The translations under genes were made by a program, and so were the position numbers. A model generated the notes under the pieces. That model had not been told where the DNA came from. It ran no database searches and was given only the letters and a program-made list of their open reading frames with translations. Positions 1-6,884 of a stretch of DNA of 7,487 nucleotides are shown here, in pieces (within the stretch, counting starts at the first letter, position 1; each line of letters starts with the position of its first letter). The stretch comes from Bacteroidota bacterium. Lineage in GTDB: Bacteria > Bacteroidota > Bacteroidia > Cytophagales > Cyclobacteriaceae. The stretch is taken from the NCBI GenBank assembly GCA_023412765.1, contig JAEZBX010000299.1, positions 1 to 7,487 of the forward strand, read 5' to 3'.

Positions 1-335
1 GCTAAGATCGGAGACCATTGATTCAGGCTTTGTTCGATTGCCGTCCGTGGAAGAAACATCGGTCGAAGTCACCCTTGCTCCGTCCCAAATGGGAAAGCCG
101 GAATGATTTCCAGTCCATGGTTGAGCAAATTAAAAGAAGACAACTTTTGATCGTTTAAAGAGCCCAAGCCTATTCTGCTACTACGCTAAATTCAATGGAC
201 TTGTTAAATCTATGAGGCATAGATGTTCAGCGAAGATCATGCTATCAACTTTCATCGTGAGATACCATTTCGGAAGTTGGGGAAATTTATAATCTAGCTC
301 ACTCTCGATTGAATATCCTTGCAACTTCAATGCGT

Positions 336-349
336 CCCTATACCCTATA
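336..349. repeat. Tandem heptamer CCCTATA x2
   Basis: Two perfect adjacent copies of CCCTATA occur at 336-342 and 343-349, followed by a degenerate continuation (CCTCACC, 350-356). The block is intergenic. It resembles the second pyrimidine-rich block about 65 bp downstream, so the two probably share an origin. No function can be read from the sequence. Confidence 0.6.
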
Positions 350-413
350 CCTCACCGTATTCTTTGCTTCAGAATAGGAATAAGTATGAGGTCGCAGAGC
401 GAGCACCATTGTA

Positions 414-439
414 CCCTATCCCTATTCCTTATTCCTTCC
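414..439. repeat. Degenerate CCCTAT/TCCTTAT tandem repeat
   Basis: CCCTAT occurs twice in tandem (414-419 and 420-425), followed by TCCTTAT (426-432) and TCCTTCC (433-439), giving a strictly C/T/A strand with a 6-7 base period. Its CTTATTCCT (428-436) is the exact reverse complement of AGGAATAAG at 376-384, so the region could form a 9-bp stem with a 43-base loop. There is no T-tract after it that would suggest a terminator. Confidence 0.55.
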
Positions 440-531
440 TTCGGAAACTTTCCATAACACAACAAATTAGATTAGGTCTTCTCCCATCAAATTATTTCTC
501 TTTTTTTAAACATTCTTTTTATTACTTCCGT

Positions 532-557
532 TACTAATAGTATTACTATCATACTAT
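532..557. promoter_or_regulatory. Palindrome cluster, probable TetR operator
   Basis: Three perfect inverted repeats overlap just before the regulator gene. TACTA-A-TAGTA is at 532-542, ATAGTA-T-TACTAT is at 537-549, and the half-sites ATAGTAT (537-543) and ATACTAT (551-557) are separated by 7 bases. The cluster ends 5 bases before the ATG at 563, so a bound protein would cover the start region of the transcript or the ribosome site. TetR-family proteins are dimers that usually bind palindromes beside their own gene, and this is the only such cluster noticed near the operon. That this regulator binds it is inference. The high A/T content means part of the symmetry could be chance. Confidence 0.5.
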
Positions 558-562
558 AAAGC

Positions 563-1237
563 ATGACTATCTTATCCTTTAAATTGTCGGAAAACCTTTT
601 TCTTCGGGATCCGCAGGAGACCGAATTGGGAAGAAACATCATTCAAAAGAGCATAAAAATGATTGACAAGCTCGGTTTTGAGGATTTTACCTTCCGAAAG
701 CTCGCTACCTCAATCAATTCAACGGAAGCTTCCATTTACAGATATTTCGACAACAAGCACAAGCTACTCATATACCTGATTGACTGGTATTGGACATGGC
801 TTGAGCACCAGATTGATTATCACATAAATAACATAAAAGACCCGGTTGAACGGCTAAAAATTTGCCTAAACAAGTTGGCAGAAGAAAAAGCGTTTGATCC
901 TGGTGTCGCATATGTTGACGAAGCCGCGCTCCAGAGAATTGTAAGTGCTGAATTTGAAAAAACTTTTCTTACAAAAAAGGTTGACGTCGACAATAGAAAA
1001 GGCCTGTTCCTTCCCTATAAATCGTTGTGTAAAAAAGTTGCAAACATTGTACTTGAGGTAAATCCTCAATATGAGTTTCCCCATGCATTGGTAAGCACGG
1101 TTCTCCTAACCCTAAAGCACCAGCTATACTACGCCGAACACCTCCCCTCACTCACCGATATCAAATACGATCCCAAAAAACATCATAAGAAGCTAAATCA
1201 GTTTCTTGAAGAATTTGTATTTAAAACAATCTCGTAA
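563..1237 (+). CDS. TetR/AcrR-family transcriptional regulator
   Basis: This is a 224-residue DNA-binding repressor, the usual length for TetR/AcrR proteins. The N-terminal DNA-binding domain is clear. A helix at about 22-38 (GRNIIQKSIKMIDKLGFEDF) leads into the helix-turn-helix at about 43-63 (FTFRKLATSINSTEASIYRY), which is followed by the typical FDNKHKLL segment. The C-terminal part (about 75-224) is the variable ligand and dimer domain, and I cannot assign a ligand. The ATG at 563 is the first in the frame and is preceded by an AT-rich stretch without a strong Shine-Dalgarno, as is common in Bacteroidota. It is the first gene of the exporter operon, its stop codon lies only 5 bp before the ABC gene, and a palindrome cluster abuts its start. 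Autorepression of the whole operon, relieved by a ligand that is perhaps the exported compound or a stress signal, is the natural inference. Confidence 0.93.
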   Translation: MTILSFKLSENLFLRDPQETELGRNIIQKSIKMIDKLGFEDFTFRKLATSINSTEASIYRYFDNKHKLLIYLIDWYWTWLEHQIDYHINNIKDPVERLKICLNKLAEEKAFDPGVAYVDEAALQRIVSAEFEKTFLTKKVDVDNRKGLFLPYKSLCKKVANIVLEVNPQYEFPHALVSTVLLTLKHQLYYAEHLPSLTDIKYDPKKHHKKLNQFLEEFVFKTIS

Positions 1238-1242
1238 GAGGA

Positions 1243-3393
1243 ATGACAACGGGAGATATAATTCAAATCATTCGCGAGATCTCACTCCATTTGAAATTGG
1301 ATTTGAGGGAGGATCAGCTGCAGGCTGTTTATTTCAATCAGCGCGACTATGAGAATGAGGATATTTTTGAATTTAAGAGAGACTTAATTGAAGCAGCAAG
1401 GAAATGCGGTCTATTCATACTTGAACAAAGTATTGCAGCGTCCGAATTTGAATCACGCCTTCGTGAATCAAAAGATGCGTTCATCATATTCATTCCGGAT
1501 GGAGATCAATTTAAGCCCGATGTGCTTGTTAATATTCGCTCCCAGGTATATTCACTTCTTTTAGGTGGCCCCGTTGATTTAGGGCAGGCTGATCGCTGGC
1601 TCGCCACCGAGAGTGGTGGGATCGTTACCCTCACGGCTATTCCATACAAAGAGGTAGTGGGTCAAGACCCGGTAAACACTGTTCCCCTTTCACCCACAAG
1701 GAGACTGTTCAAATTATTTAGCACAGAGAAAAAAGACATCGGCTACATACTCATCTATGCGCTGTTTATCGGATTGCTAAGCCTAGTACTACCGTTGGGT
1801 CTTCAGTCGACCATAGAGTTTATTTCGGGGGGCGTTTTTTTCAGTTCCGTCTATATATTGATTGGACTCGTCATTCTGGGAGTGTTTGCAACCGGTGTTC
1901 TGCAGATGATACAGATCAGTATGGTAGAGCAACTACAGCGAAGGGTATTTGTGAAAGCTGCCCTTGAATTTACCTATAGAATTCCTCGGATAAGACTCGA
2001 AGCATTGACGAAAAGTTACGCCCCTGAATTAGTCAATCGCTTTTTTGATATCATTACCATTCAAAAAGGACTTCCCAAACTTTTGCTGGATCTATCATCC
2101 GGCGCAATACAAGTTCTTTTTGGCCTGTTGCTACTGTCTTTATACCACCCCGTTTTTGTTTTCTTCAGTGTAGGCTTAGTGGGTGTTCTCACCCTCATGT
2201 TTTATTTTACGGGACCTCGCGGACTTAGTTCGTCCATCAATGAATCAAAATATAAGTACAAAGTTGTTCAGTGGCTGGAAGAAATTGCTCGAACCATAAA
2301 ATCATTTAAACTGGCTGGTGACACTGACCTTCCGATTCGTAAAACCGACCAGGTGTCCGGCAATTACATCGAGTATCGGAAAAAACACTTCGGAGTGCTG
2401 CTTTCACAATTTTCCTTTTTTGTCTTTTTTAAAGTGGCAATCACTGGCGGCTTGCTCATCATGGGGACAATTCTGGTTGTGGACAGGCAAATAACGCTTG
2501 GGCAATTTGTAGCTGCGGAAGTCATCATTATACTGGTACTCAATGCTGTTGAGAAAATCATACTCTACATGGATGTGGTGTATGACCTACTGACTGCTGT
2601 AGAGAAGGTATCACACGTTACCGATCTTCCACTTGAAAGATCCGGAGGTCTCGATTTGCCGAAACACCAGAACGGCAAAGGCTATGATATTTCCTTGCAT
2701 GATCTTACTTATAAATACTCTGACAGCCCAAAGTCTGTATTAGATAACATCAATCTTGAAATTAGAGCAGGTGAGCGAGTCTGCATATGCGGTCCTGGCG
2801 GAAGCGGCAAATCAACACTCGCGGATATTGTTGGTGGCTTGCTCACAGATTATACCGGATCTGTCGCTATCAACAAATTTTCACTTCGCGATCTTGACCT
2901 TACACACTTGCGCAATAAAGTCGCCAAGAATATATCACCCGACGATATATTCGATGCAACAATTTACGAGAACATCACCATCGGCAAGCCCACCGTAAAA
3001 GTGGAAGAAGTGCTTCGCATAACCGAACAAATCGGACTGGCTCATTATCTCCGCTCATTACCAGATGGATTAAATACGCGCATAATCAGTGGTGGCAAAG
3101 GATTGTCAAGCTCAACACTCCATCGCCTGATCCTAAGCCGATGCCTTGCTAAAAAACCAGAACTGATGATTCTCAATGATTTCTTTTCCGGCCTGAGTAA
3201 ATCCGACAAGCTGGACCTTATTCGTCATGTAATTAACCCGGAAAGTAGTTGGACACTTTTGGCAATATCGAATGATCCATTAGTGATGGCATCTTGTGAC
3301 CGTGTGATTGTGCTAGATCAGGGTAAGGTAGTAGCCGATGATTCATACGAAATCTTAATGAAAGAGGATGTCATTTCAAAATATTTCGAATAA
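1243..3393 (+). CDS. ABC exporter, C39-like domain, degenerate NBD
   Basis: This is a 716-residue inner-membrane exporter with the layout of type I secretion ABC proteins. Residues 1-135 resemble a C39-like domain, but there is no Cys-Gly motif near the N terminus. The only Cys there, C55, lies where a helix is expected, so protease activity is unlikely and a cargo-docking role is more plausible. Six membrane helices lie at about 166-188, 198-222, 277-300, 303-322, 386-412 and 417-440. The ATPase domain spans about 480-716. Walker A GPGGSGKST (517-525) and a likely A-loop Tyr (Y492) are intact. Other motifs are altered: the Q-loop position is S565, the signature is LSSST (621-625), Walker B Asp is N645, the catalytic Glu position is D646, the D-loop is SGLS, and the H-switch is N677. 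There is no frameshift, so this looks like a conserved variant rather than decay. The sequence AAGAGGA sits almost against the ATG, 5 bp after the regulator's stop. It should act with the fusion protein and TolC protein downstream. Confidence 0.93.
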   Translation: MTTGDIIQIIREISLHLKLDLREDQLQAVYFNQRDYENEDIFEFKRDLIEAARKCGLFILEQSIAASEFESRLRESKDAFIIFIPDGDQFKPDVLVNIRSQVYSLLLGGPVDLGQADRWLATESGGIVTLTAIPYKEVVGQDPVNTVPLSPTRRLFKLFSTEKKDIGYILIYALFIGLLSLVLPLGLQSTIEFISGGVFFSSVYILIGLVILGVFATGVLQMIQISMVEQLQRRVFVKAALEFTYRIPRIRLEALTKSYAPELVNRFFDIITIQKGLPKLLLDLSSGAIQVLFGLLLLSLYHPVFVFFSVGLVGVLTLMFYFTGPRGLSSSINESKYKYKVVQWLEEIARTIKSFKLAGDTDLPIRKTDQVSGNYIEYRKKHFGVLLSQFSFFVFFKVAITGGLLIMGTILVVDRQITLGQFVAAEVIIILVLNAVEKIILYMDVVYDLLTAVEKVSHVTDLPLERSGGLDLPKHQNGKGYDISLHDLTYKYSDSPKSVLDNINLEIRAGERVCICGPGGSGKSTLADIVGGLLTDYTGSVAINKFSLRDLDLTHLRNKVAKNISPDDIFDATIYENITIGKPTVKVEEVLRITEQIGLAHYLRSLPDGLNTRIISGGKGLSSSTLHRLILSRCLAKKPELMILNDFFSGLSKSDKLDLIRHVINPESSWTLLAISNDPLVMASCDRVIVLDQGKVVADDSYEILMKEDVISKYFE

Positions 3394-3394
3394 C

Positions 3395-4687
3395 ATGAGC
3401 GCCTCACAAAATACAAACGTGCCTGAAATCGCATATGCCGGTTCGTATACACTTCGAACATTAAAGTCGCGAACGGGAACACATGCCCTTGCAAAACTTT
3501 TACTGGCAATGTTGATTCTATTTATCCTCTTGCTCTTCCTGCCATGGCAGCAAAACATCAGAGGCATTGGCCAGGTTACCGCGCTCGATCCGGCCAACCG
3601 ACCACAGACGATCGAAACCGTGATCGCCGGACGTATTCAGAAATGGTCAGTGCGCGAAGGGGATTTGGTGAAGAAGGGAGACACCATTGTGAGCATCAGT
3701 GAGGTAAAGGAAAAATACTTTGACCCCGAATTGTTATCGAGACTAGCCCAGCAAATTGAAGCCAAAGAAAGTAGCCTCGATTCCAAAAATAAAAAGGCAG
3801 AAGCGCTGCAAAGACAAATCAATGCACTGAGAGAGGCTATGGAATTAAAAGTTGAACAATCGAAAGCCAAACTCGAGGCAGAAAAAATAAAATTCCAAAA
3901 TGCTGAGAACCAGTTTCAGCGGAACAAAAAACTATACGAGGCCGGAAACATCCCCCTTACAAAATACCAGGAGTTCGAATATAAGTTTCAAGGCAGCCAG
4001 GCAGAATACCTCAGCGCAAAACTCGAGCTGGACAGAACGCAAGCTGAATACATGGATAAAATCAGCAAGGCAGAATCGGATTTAAGCAACACCCGCGCTG
4101 AAGCATTTGATGCAGAAGTTGACATCATCAAATCACGCAATGAATTAACGAATACTCAAATCCGCAGTGGGCAATACCAGATCGTTGCGCCACAGGACGG
4201 ATACATAGTGAAAGCCATGAAGGCGGGAATCGGCGAAACCATTAAGGAAGGCGATGCTATTTGCACCATCATGCCAGAGGCTTCTGACATGGCCGTGGAG
4301 ATGTATGTGAAAGCCATGGATGTTCCCCTTATCAGCAAAGGCCGCAAAGTGCGCATTCAATTTGACGGATGGCCCGCGCTGCAATTCAGCGGCTGGCCGA
4401 GCGTATCCGTTGGAACGTTTGGCGGAGAGGTGAAGGTGATTGACTATGTGAATTCAAAACCCGGCGAGTTCAGGATTTTGGTGGTGCCTGACTCAAAAGA
4501 TGAATCATGGCCACCTCAATTGCGCAATGGCTCAGGCACCAAAGGCTGGGTCATGCTTGACAATGTTCCAATTTGGTATGAGTTATGGCGCCAGCTAAAC
4601 GGATTTCCTCCCAGTTTGTATTCAGCCCCTTCTACGGCAGAAAACGTATCAGTCGAAGATGAAGTGATAGACAACCAGCAGCTATGA
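3395..4687 (+). CDS. HlyD-family membrane fusion (adaptor) protein
   Basis: This is the periplasmic adaptor linking the ABC exporter to the outer membrane channel, 430 residues from the ATG at 3395. A cytoplasmic tail is followed by one membrane helix (about 31-50). The first lipoyl half is at about 69-102 (IAGRIQKWSVREGDLVKKGD), a long charged coiled-coil hairpin at about 110-250, the second lipoyl half at about 261-294, and a beta-barrel/C-terminal region follows. The hairpin tip carries R176-x3-L180 and T189, similar to the RLT/RLS motif that contacts TolC, but with shifted spacing. The C-terminal part is rich in Trp, with GWPALQFSGWP near 325 and VPIWYELWRQLNGFPP near 381-396. An in-frame ATG at 3368 would add 9 residues and overlap the ABC gene, but AGAGG directly abuts it with no spacing, so I prefer 3395, one base after the ABC stop. 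The stop overlaps the next ATG (ATGA). Confidence 0.94.
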   Translation: MSASQNTNVPEIAYAGSYTLRTLKSRTGTHALAKLLLAMLILFILLLFLPWQQNIRGIGQVTALDPANRPQTIETVIAGRIQKWSVREGDLVKKGDTIVSISEVKEKYFDPELLSRLAQQIEAKESSLDSKNKKAEALQRQINALREAMELKVEQSKAKLEAEKIKFQNAENQFQRNKKLYEAGNIPLTKYQEFEYKFQGSQAEYLSAKLELDRTQAEYMDKISKAESDLSNTRAEAFDAEVDIIKSRNELTNTQIRSGQYQIVAPQDGYIVKAMKAGIGETIKEGDAICTIMPEASDMAVEMYVKAMDVPLISKGRKVRIQFDGWPALQFSGWPSVSVGTFGGEVKVIDYVNSKPGEFRILVVPDSKDESWPPQLRNGSGTKGWVMLDNVPIWYELWRQLNGFPPSLYSAPSTAENVSVEDEVIDNQQL

Positions 4688-6132
4688 GAGAACGACTAAC
4701 CTTAGTATTATTCACTCTGCTGATAAATCATTCGATCCTAAATGCTCAGATGATCGACACACTTTTTGTTATCCCTGATTCAACACGCGCATTTACACTG
4801 GATAATCTTTACGACTTGATTTTACAGAACCATCCCACAGCAAAGCAGGTTGAATTGCTCTCTGAGGTAGCCCGACAGGAAATACGCCTGGCCCGTGGAA
4901 ATTTTGATCCGAAGCTGGAAGCGCAGGTTGCTTCAAAACAATTAAATGGTAAAGACTACTACGACATCTTTAACAGCTCACTGAAGTTGCCAACATTTAT
5001 CCCCGTCGACCCAACTATTGGTATTGATCGAAACAAAGGAATATACCTCAATCCAGAACGATACATCGACAATGAATTTAACTATCGACAGTTCTATGCG
5101 GGCGTATCGATTCCGCTAGGCCGCGGACTTTTTACTGATGAAAGGCGTACCACCTTGCGCCAGGCTGAACTACTTAAAGAAATGACAGAAGCCGAACAGG
5201 TAAACATCATCAACAGAATCCTGCTCGACGCGGCAAAAAACTATTGGGATTGGTATTATGCTTATTACAATTACCTCCTCTTAAATCAAAGTGTGCGCAT
5301 CGCGGAAGAAATTTTCAGCCGCGTAAAAACGAACTACACCTTTGGCGAAGCCGCGGTTATCGATACCATCCAGGCTAAGATCACCTGGCAACAGCGCATC
5401 ATAGATCAGCAGGAAGCGTTTATGAACTATAGGAACTCCGGGTTGGAGTTGTCGAACATGTTGTGGGACAGCTTAGGCCATCCGCTTGATCTTGATTTGA
5501 CATGGGCGCCAGTATTAGTTACCGATCCAGGATCCCTTACTGCCGAAAAATTAAAAGAACTGGCTGACCACGCCCGCACAAATCATCCAGAACTAAAAAA
5601 GATCGATGTAAAAATCATGCAACTCGAGACCGAAAGAAGACTCGCTGCTGAATACCTGAAACCCCAATTGAATTTAAACTACTATGTCATCAATCAACCC
5701 GTTAAACCTGACGGAGATTTTTCATTTATCGCAGATGATAACTACAAATTGGGTATTGATTTCTCTTTTCCTCTTTTTTTGAGAAAAGAACGATCAGAGC
5801 TCGCCCTGGCCAAACTTAAAATATCCAACACGCGATTTGAACAATCCTTAGCCGAACGGCAAATCATCAACGACCTGACCCGCATTTACAATGAGTTGAC
5901 CAATTTGCAATCCATTATGACCAACCAAAAACAAATGGTCGAGAGCTACGAAAGATTATTGGAGGCGGAGCTTGTTAATCTTGAGCAAGGTGAAAGCGAC
6001 CTTTTTAAGATTAATGTACAACAGGAAAAACTTATCGAATCACAAAGCAAGTGGTTAAAACTGTTGGCGGATAACGAAAAAAAGAAAGCACAGTTGTATT
6101 GGGCTGCAGGTACCTATAGGGTTAGTCAATAA
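4684..6132 (+). CDS. TolC-family outer membrane efflux protein
   Basis: This is a 482-residue outer membrane channel subunit, a usual length for TolC-type proteins, which form trimers with a periplasmic alpha-barrel. A signal peptide covers about residues 1-21, with cleavage likely after LNA at 19-21. Two repeats typical of the outer membrane efflux fold are visible. The first starts near 38 (FTLDNLYDLILQNHP), has a beta-strand segment VSIPLGRGLF (141-150) and a long helix pair to about 260. The second starts near 290 (LKELADHARTNHPELKKID), has the matching strand LGIDFSFPLFLRKERSE and long helices to the C terminus. The ATG overlaps the adaptor stop in ATGA, which implies translational coupling and completes the three-part export conduit. 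It is the last gene of the operon, with a hairpin 59 bp downstream. Confidence 0.95.
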   Translation: MRERLTLVLFTLLINHSILNAQMIDTLFVIPDSTRAFTLDNLYDLILQNHPTAKQVELLSEVARQEIRLARGNFDPKLEAQVASKQLNGKDYYDIFNSSLKLPTFIPVDPTIGIDRNKGIYLNPERYIDNEFNYRQFYAGVSIPLGRGLFTDERRTTLRQAELLKEMTEAEQVNIINRILLDAAKNYWDWYYAYYNYLLLNQSVRIAEEIFSRVKTNYTFGEAAVIDTIQAKITWQQRIIDQQEAFMNYRNSGLELSNMLWDSLGHPLDLDLTWAPVLVTDPGSLTAEKLKELADHARTNHPELKKIDVKIMQLETERRLAAEYLKPQLNLNYYVINQPVKPDGDFSFIADDNYKLGIDFSFPLFLRKERSELALAKLKISNTRFEQSLAERQIINDLTRIYNELTNLQSIMTNQKQMVESYERLLEAELVNLEQGESDLFKINVQQEKLIESQSKWLKLLADNEKKKAQLYWAAGTYRVSQ

Positions 6133-6190
6133 TAGGTCCTTTAATTTATGTCGCAATTTTTCAATACTACGGATATCTTAGTTTCGCAGG

Positions 6191-6215
6191 TTTGTTGGTG
6201 AAGAACACCAACAAA
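6191..6215. terminator. Convergent intergenic hairpin, possible terminator
   Basis: A perfect 10-bp inverted repeat, TTTGTTGGTG and CACCAACAAA, encloses the 5-base loop AAGAA. It lies in the 117-bp gap between two convergent genes, where a two-way terminator is expected. Only four of the ten pairs are G-C, and neither strand has a clear T-run after the stem, so it is not a textbook intrinsic terminator. It could instead protect transcript 3' ends. Confidence 0.5.
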
Positions 6216-6249
6216 GGCAAAAAGCTGGCAGGCCGAGTTCATATGTTAT

Positions 6250-6732
6250 TTACTTGCTCAATCTTTCCAGGTTCTCGTTCAACTTACGCAGCTCAATTAA
6301 AATTGAATCCTGGGTTCTTTGATTTAAAGAATCCTTGCGAACTAATAAGTTTCTAATAAATGAGGTTATGTTTTCAACTCCTCCAAAATTCCTTGTAGTG
6401 GTTGTTTTTACCTCGATCGAATCGCCTGGTGAATAAAAGGTATTGCTTTCTCCCGGATTTATTTTAATTGACCGACCTCCCAACACGCTGCCATCTATTA
6501 TTATTTCCGAATCAATAGGAATAGAAACCTCTTCCTTCACATTAACAATCGCGAGAACCTTGTACTTATTTGTTAATTTGATGTCTTCTATTTCTCCAAC
6601 CTTGTATCCATTTATAAACACGGGTGCTCTTTCGGTAATAGCTTCGCCTTCTTCAAACGTTACGAAGTACTTATTTGTGTGTTTACAAGAAAACGTTATG
6701 AATAGAAATATTAATACTAGCAGCTTCTTCAT
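6250..6732 (-). CDS. MCE/MlaD-type lipoprotein, lone
   Basis: This is a 160-residue small protein. The N terminus MKKLLVLIFLFITFSC is a lipoprotein signal with the lipid-bearing Cys at residue 16. Residues about 21-108 match the MCE (MlaD-type) fold, including the characteristic segment APVFINGYKVGEIEDI at 36-51 and the later SVLGGRSIKINPG (82-94). The C terminus (about 125-160) is probably helical and charged. MCE proteins bind lipids and form hexameric rings in trafficking between membranes, usually encoded beside MlaE (permease) and MlaF (ATPase). No such partners are in this window, and lipid anchoring instead of an N-terminal membrane helix is less usual. Sampled rows are about one third G+C, clearly lower than the rhamnosidase and the adaptor gene, which may point to separate ancestry. 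Lipid transport is inferred from family; the partner is unknown. Confidence 0.82.
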   Translation of the reverse strand: MKKLLVLIFLFITFSCKHTNKYFVTFEEGEAITERAPVFINGYKVGEIEDIKLTNKYKVLAIVNVKEEVSIPIDSEIIIDGSVLGGRSIKINPGESNTFYSPGDSIEVKTTTTRNFGGVENITSFIRNLLVRKDSLNQRTQDSILIELRKLNENLERLSK

Positions 6733-6884
6733 AAATCGGCATTGTGCACCAGGGTTACTTGAGTTTTTCTGTCTGGAGCATTCCTTAAAGTCTTTCGTAG
6801 TATGAAAAATTGAATCTGAAACACTGGTCGAGATAGTTTATTAAATGAACGAGCCAAGGCGCAACCACTTTGCTATTCCGACCC

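Larger units (their letters stand above)
1..562. other. Gene-poor left flank with possible gene remnant
   Basis: No confident gene lies here. At the left edge two + frames are open. One runs from base 2 to a TGA at 104-106, the other from base 6 to a TAA at 156-158. Either could be the last residues of a gene that starts outside the window, but neither tail resembles a family I recognise. A - strand frame is also open from the window edge to about 137 and has no plausible start. Bases 160-330 show only short open frames in both directions. Bases 336-439 carry pyrimidine-rich tandem repeats and 440-560 are AT-rich leader for the downstream regulator gene, ending in a palindrome cluster. I found no good match to the Bacteroidota -7 consensus TAnnTTTG in the leader, so no promoter is called. 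Confidence 0.5.

Noticed and set aside
212..292. 27-codon + strand frame beginning with ATG
   Set aside because: Too short, no ribosome-site signal and no resemblance to a leader peptide or double-glycine cargo, so it was not proposed as the exporter's substrate.
183..352. Minus-strand open frame of about 50 codons
   Set aside because: It has no ATG at its beginning, no recognisable domain and no start signal. Some stretches look protein-like, but support is insufficient.
319..537. 72-codon + strand open frame
   Set aside because: Its product is low-complexity, driven by the CCCTAT-type repeats and a T-rich leader; it has no domain and overlaps the probable operator. Not treated as a gene.
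2756..2998. Possible frameshift or pseudogene in the ATPase domain
   Set aside because: Altered ATPase motifs raised the idea of decay, but the main frame continues without stops through all expected elements to a normal length, and the other open frame here is only an out-of-phase reading.
6443..6805. 120-codon + strand frame antisense to the MCE gene
   Set aside because: It is the mirror of the MCE lipoprotein coding frame, and its product has no signal or domain; the - strand reading has a clear lipobox and MCE fold.
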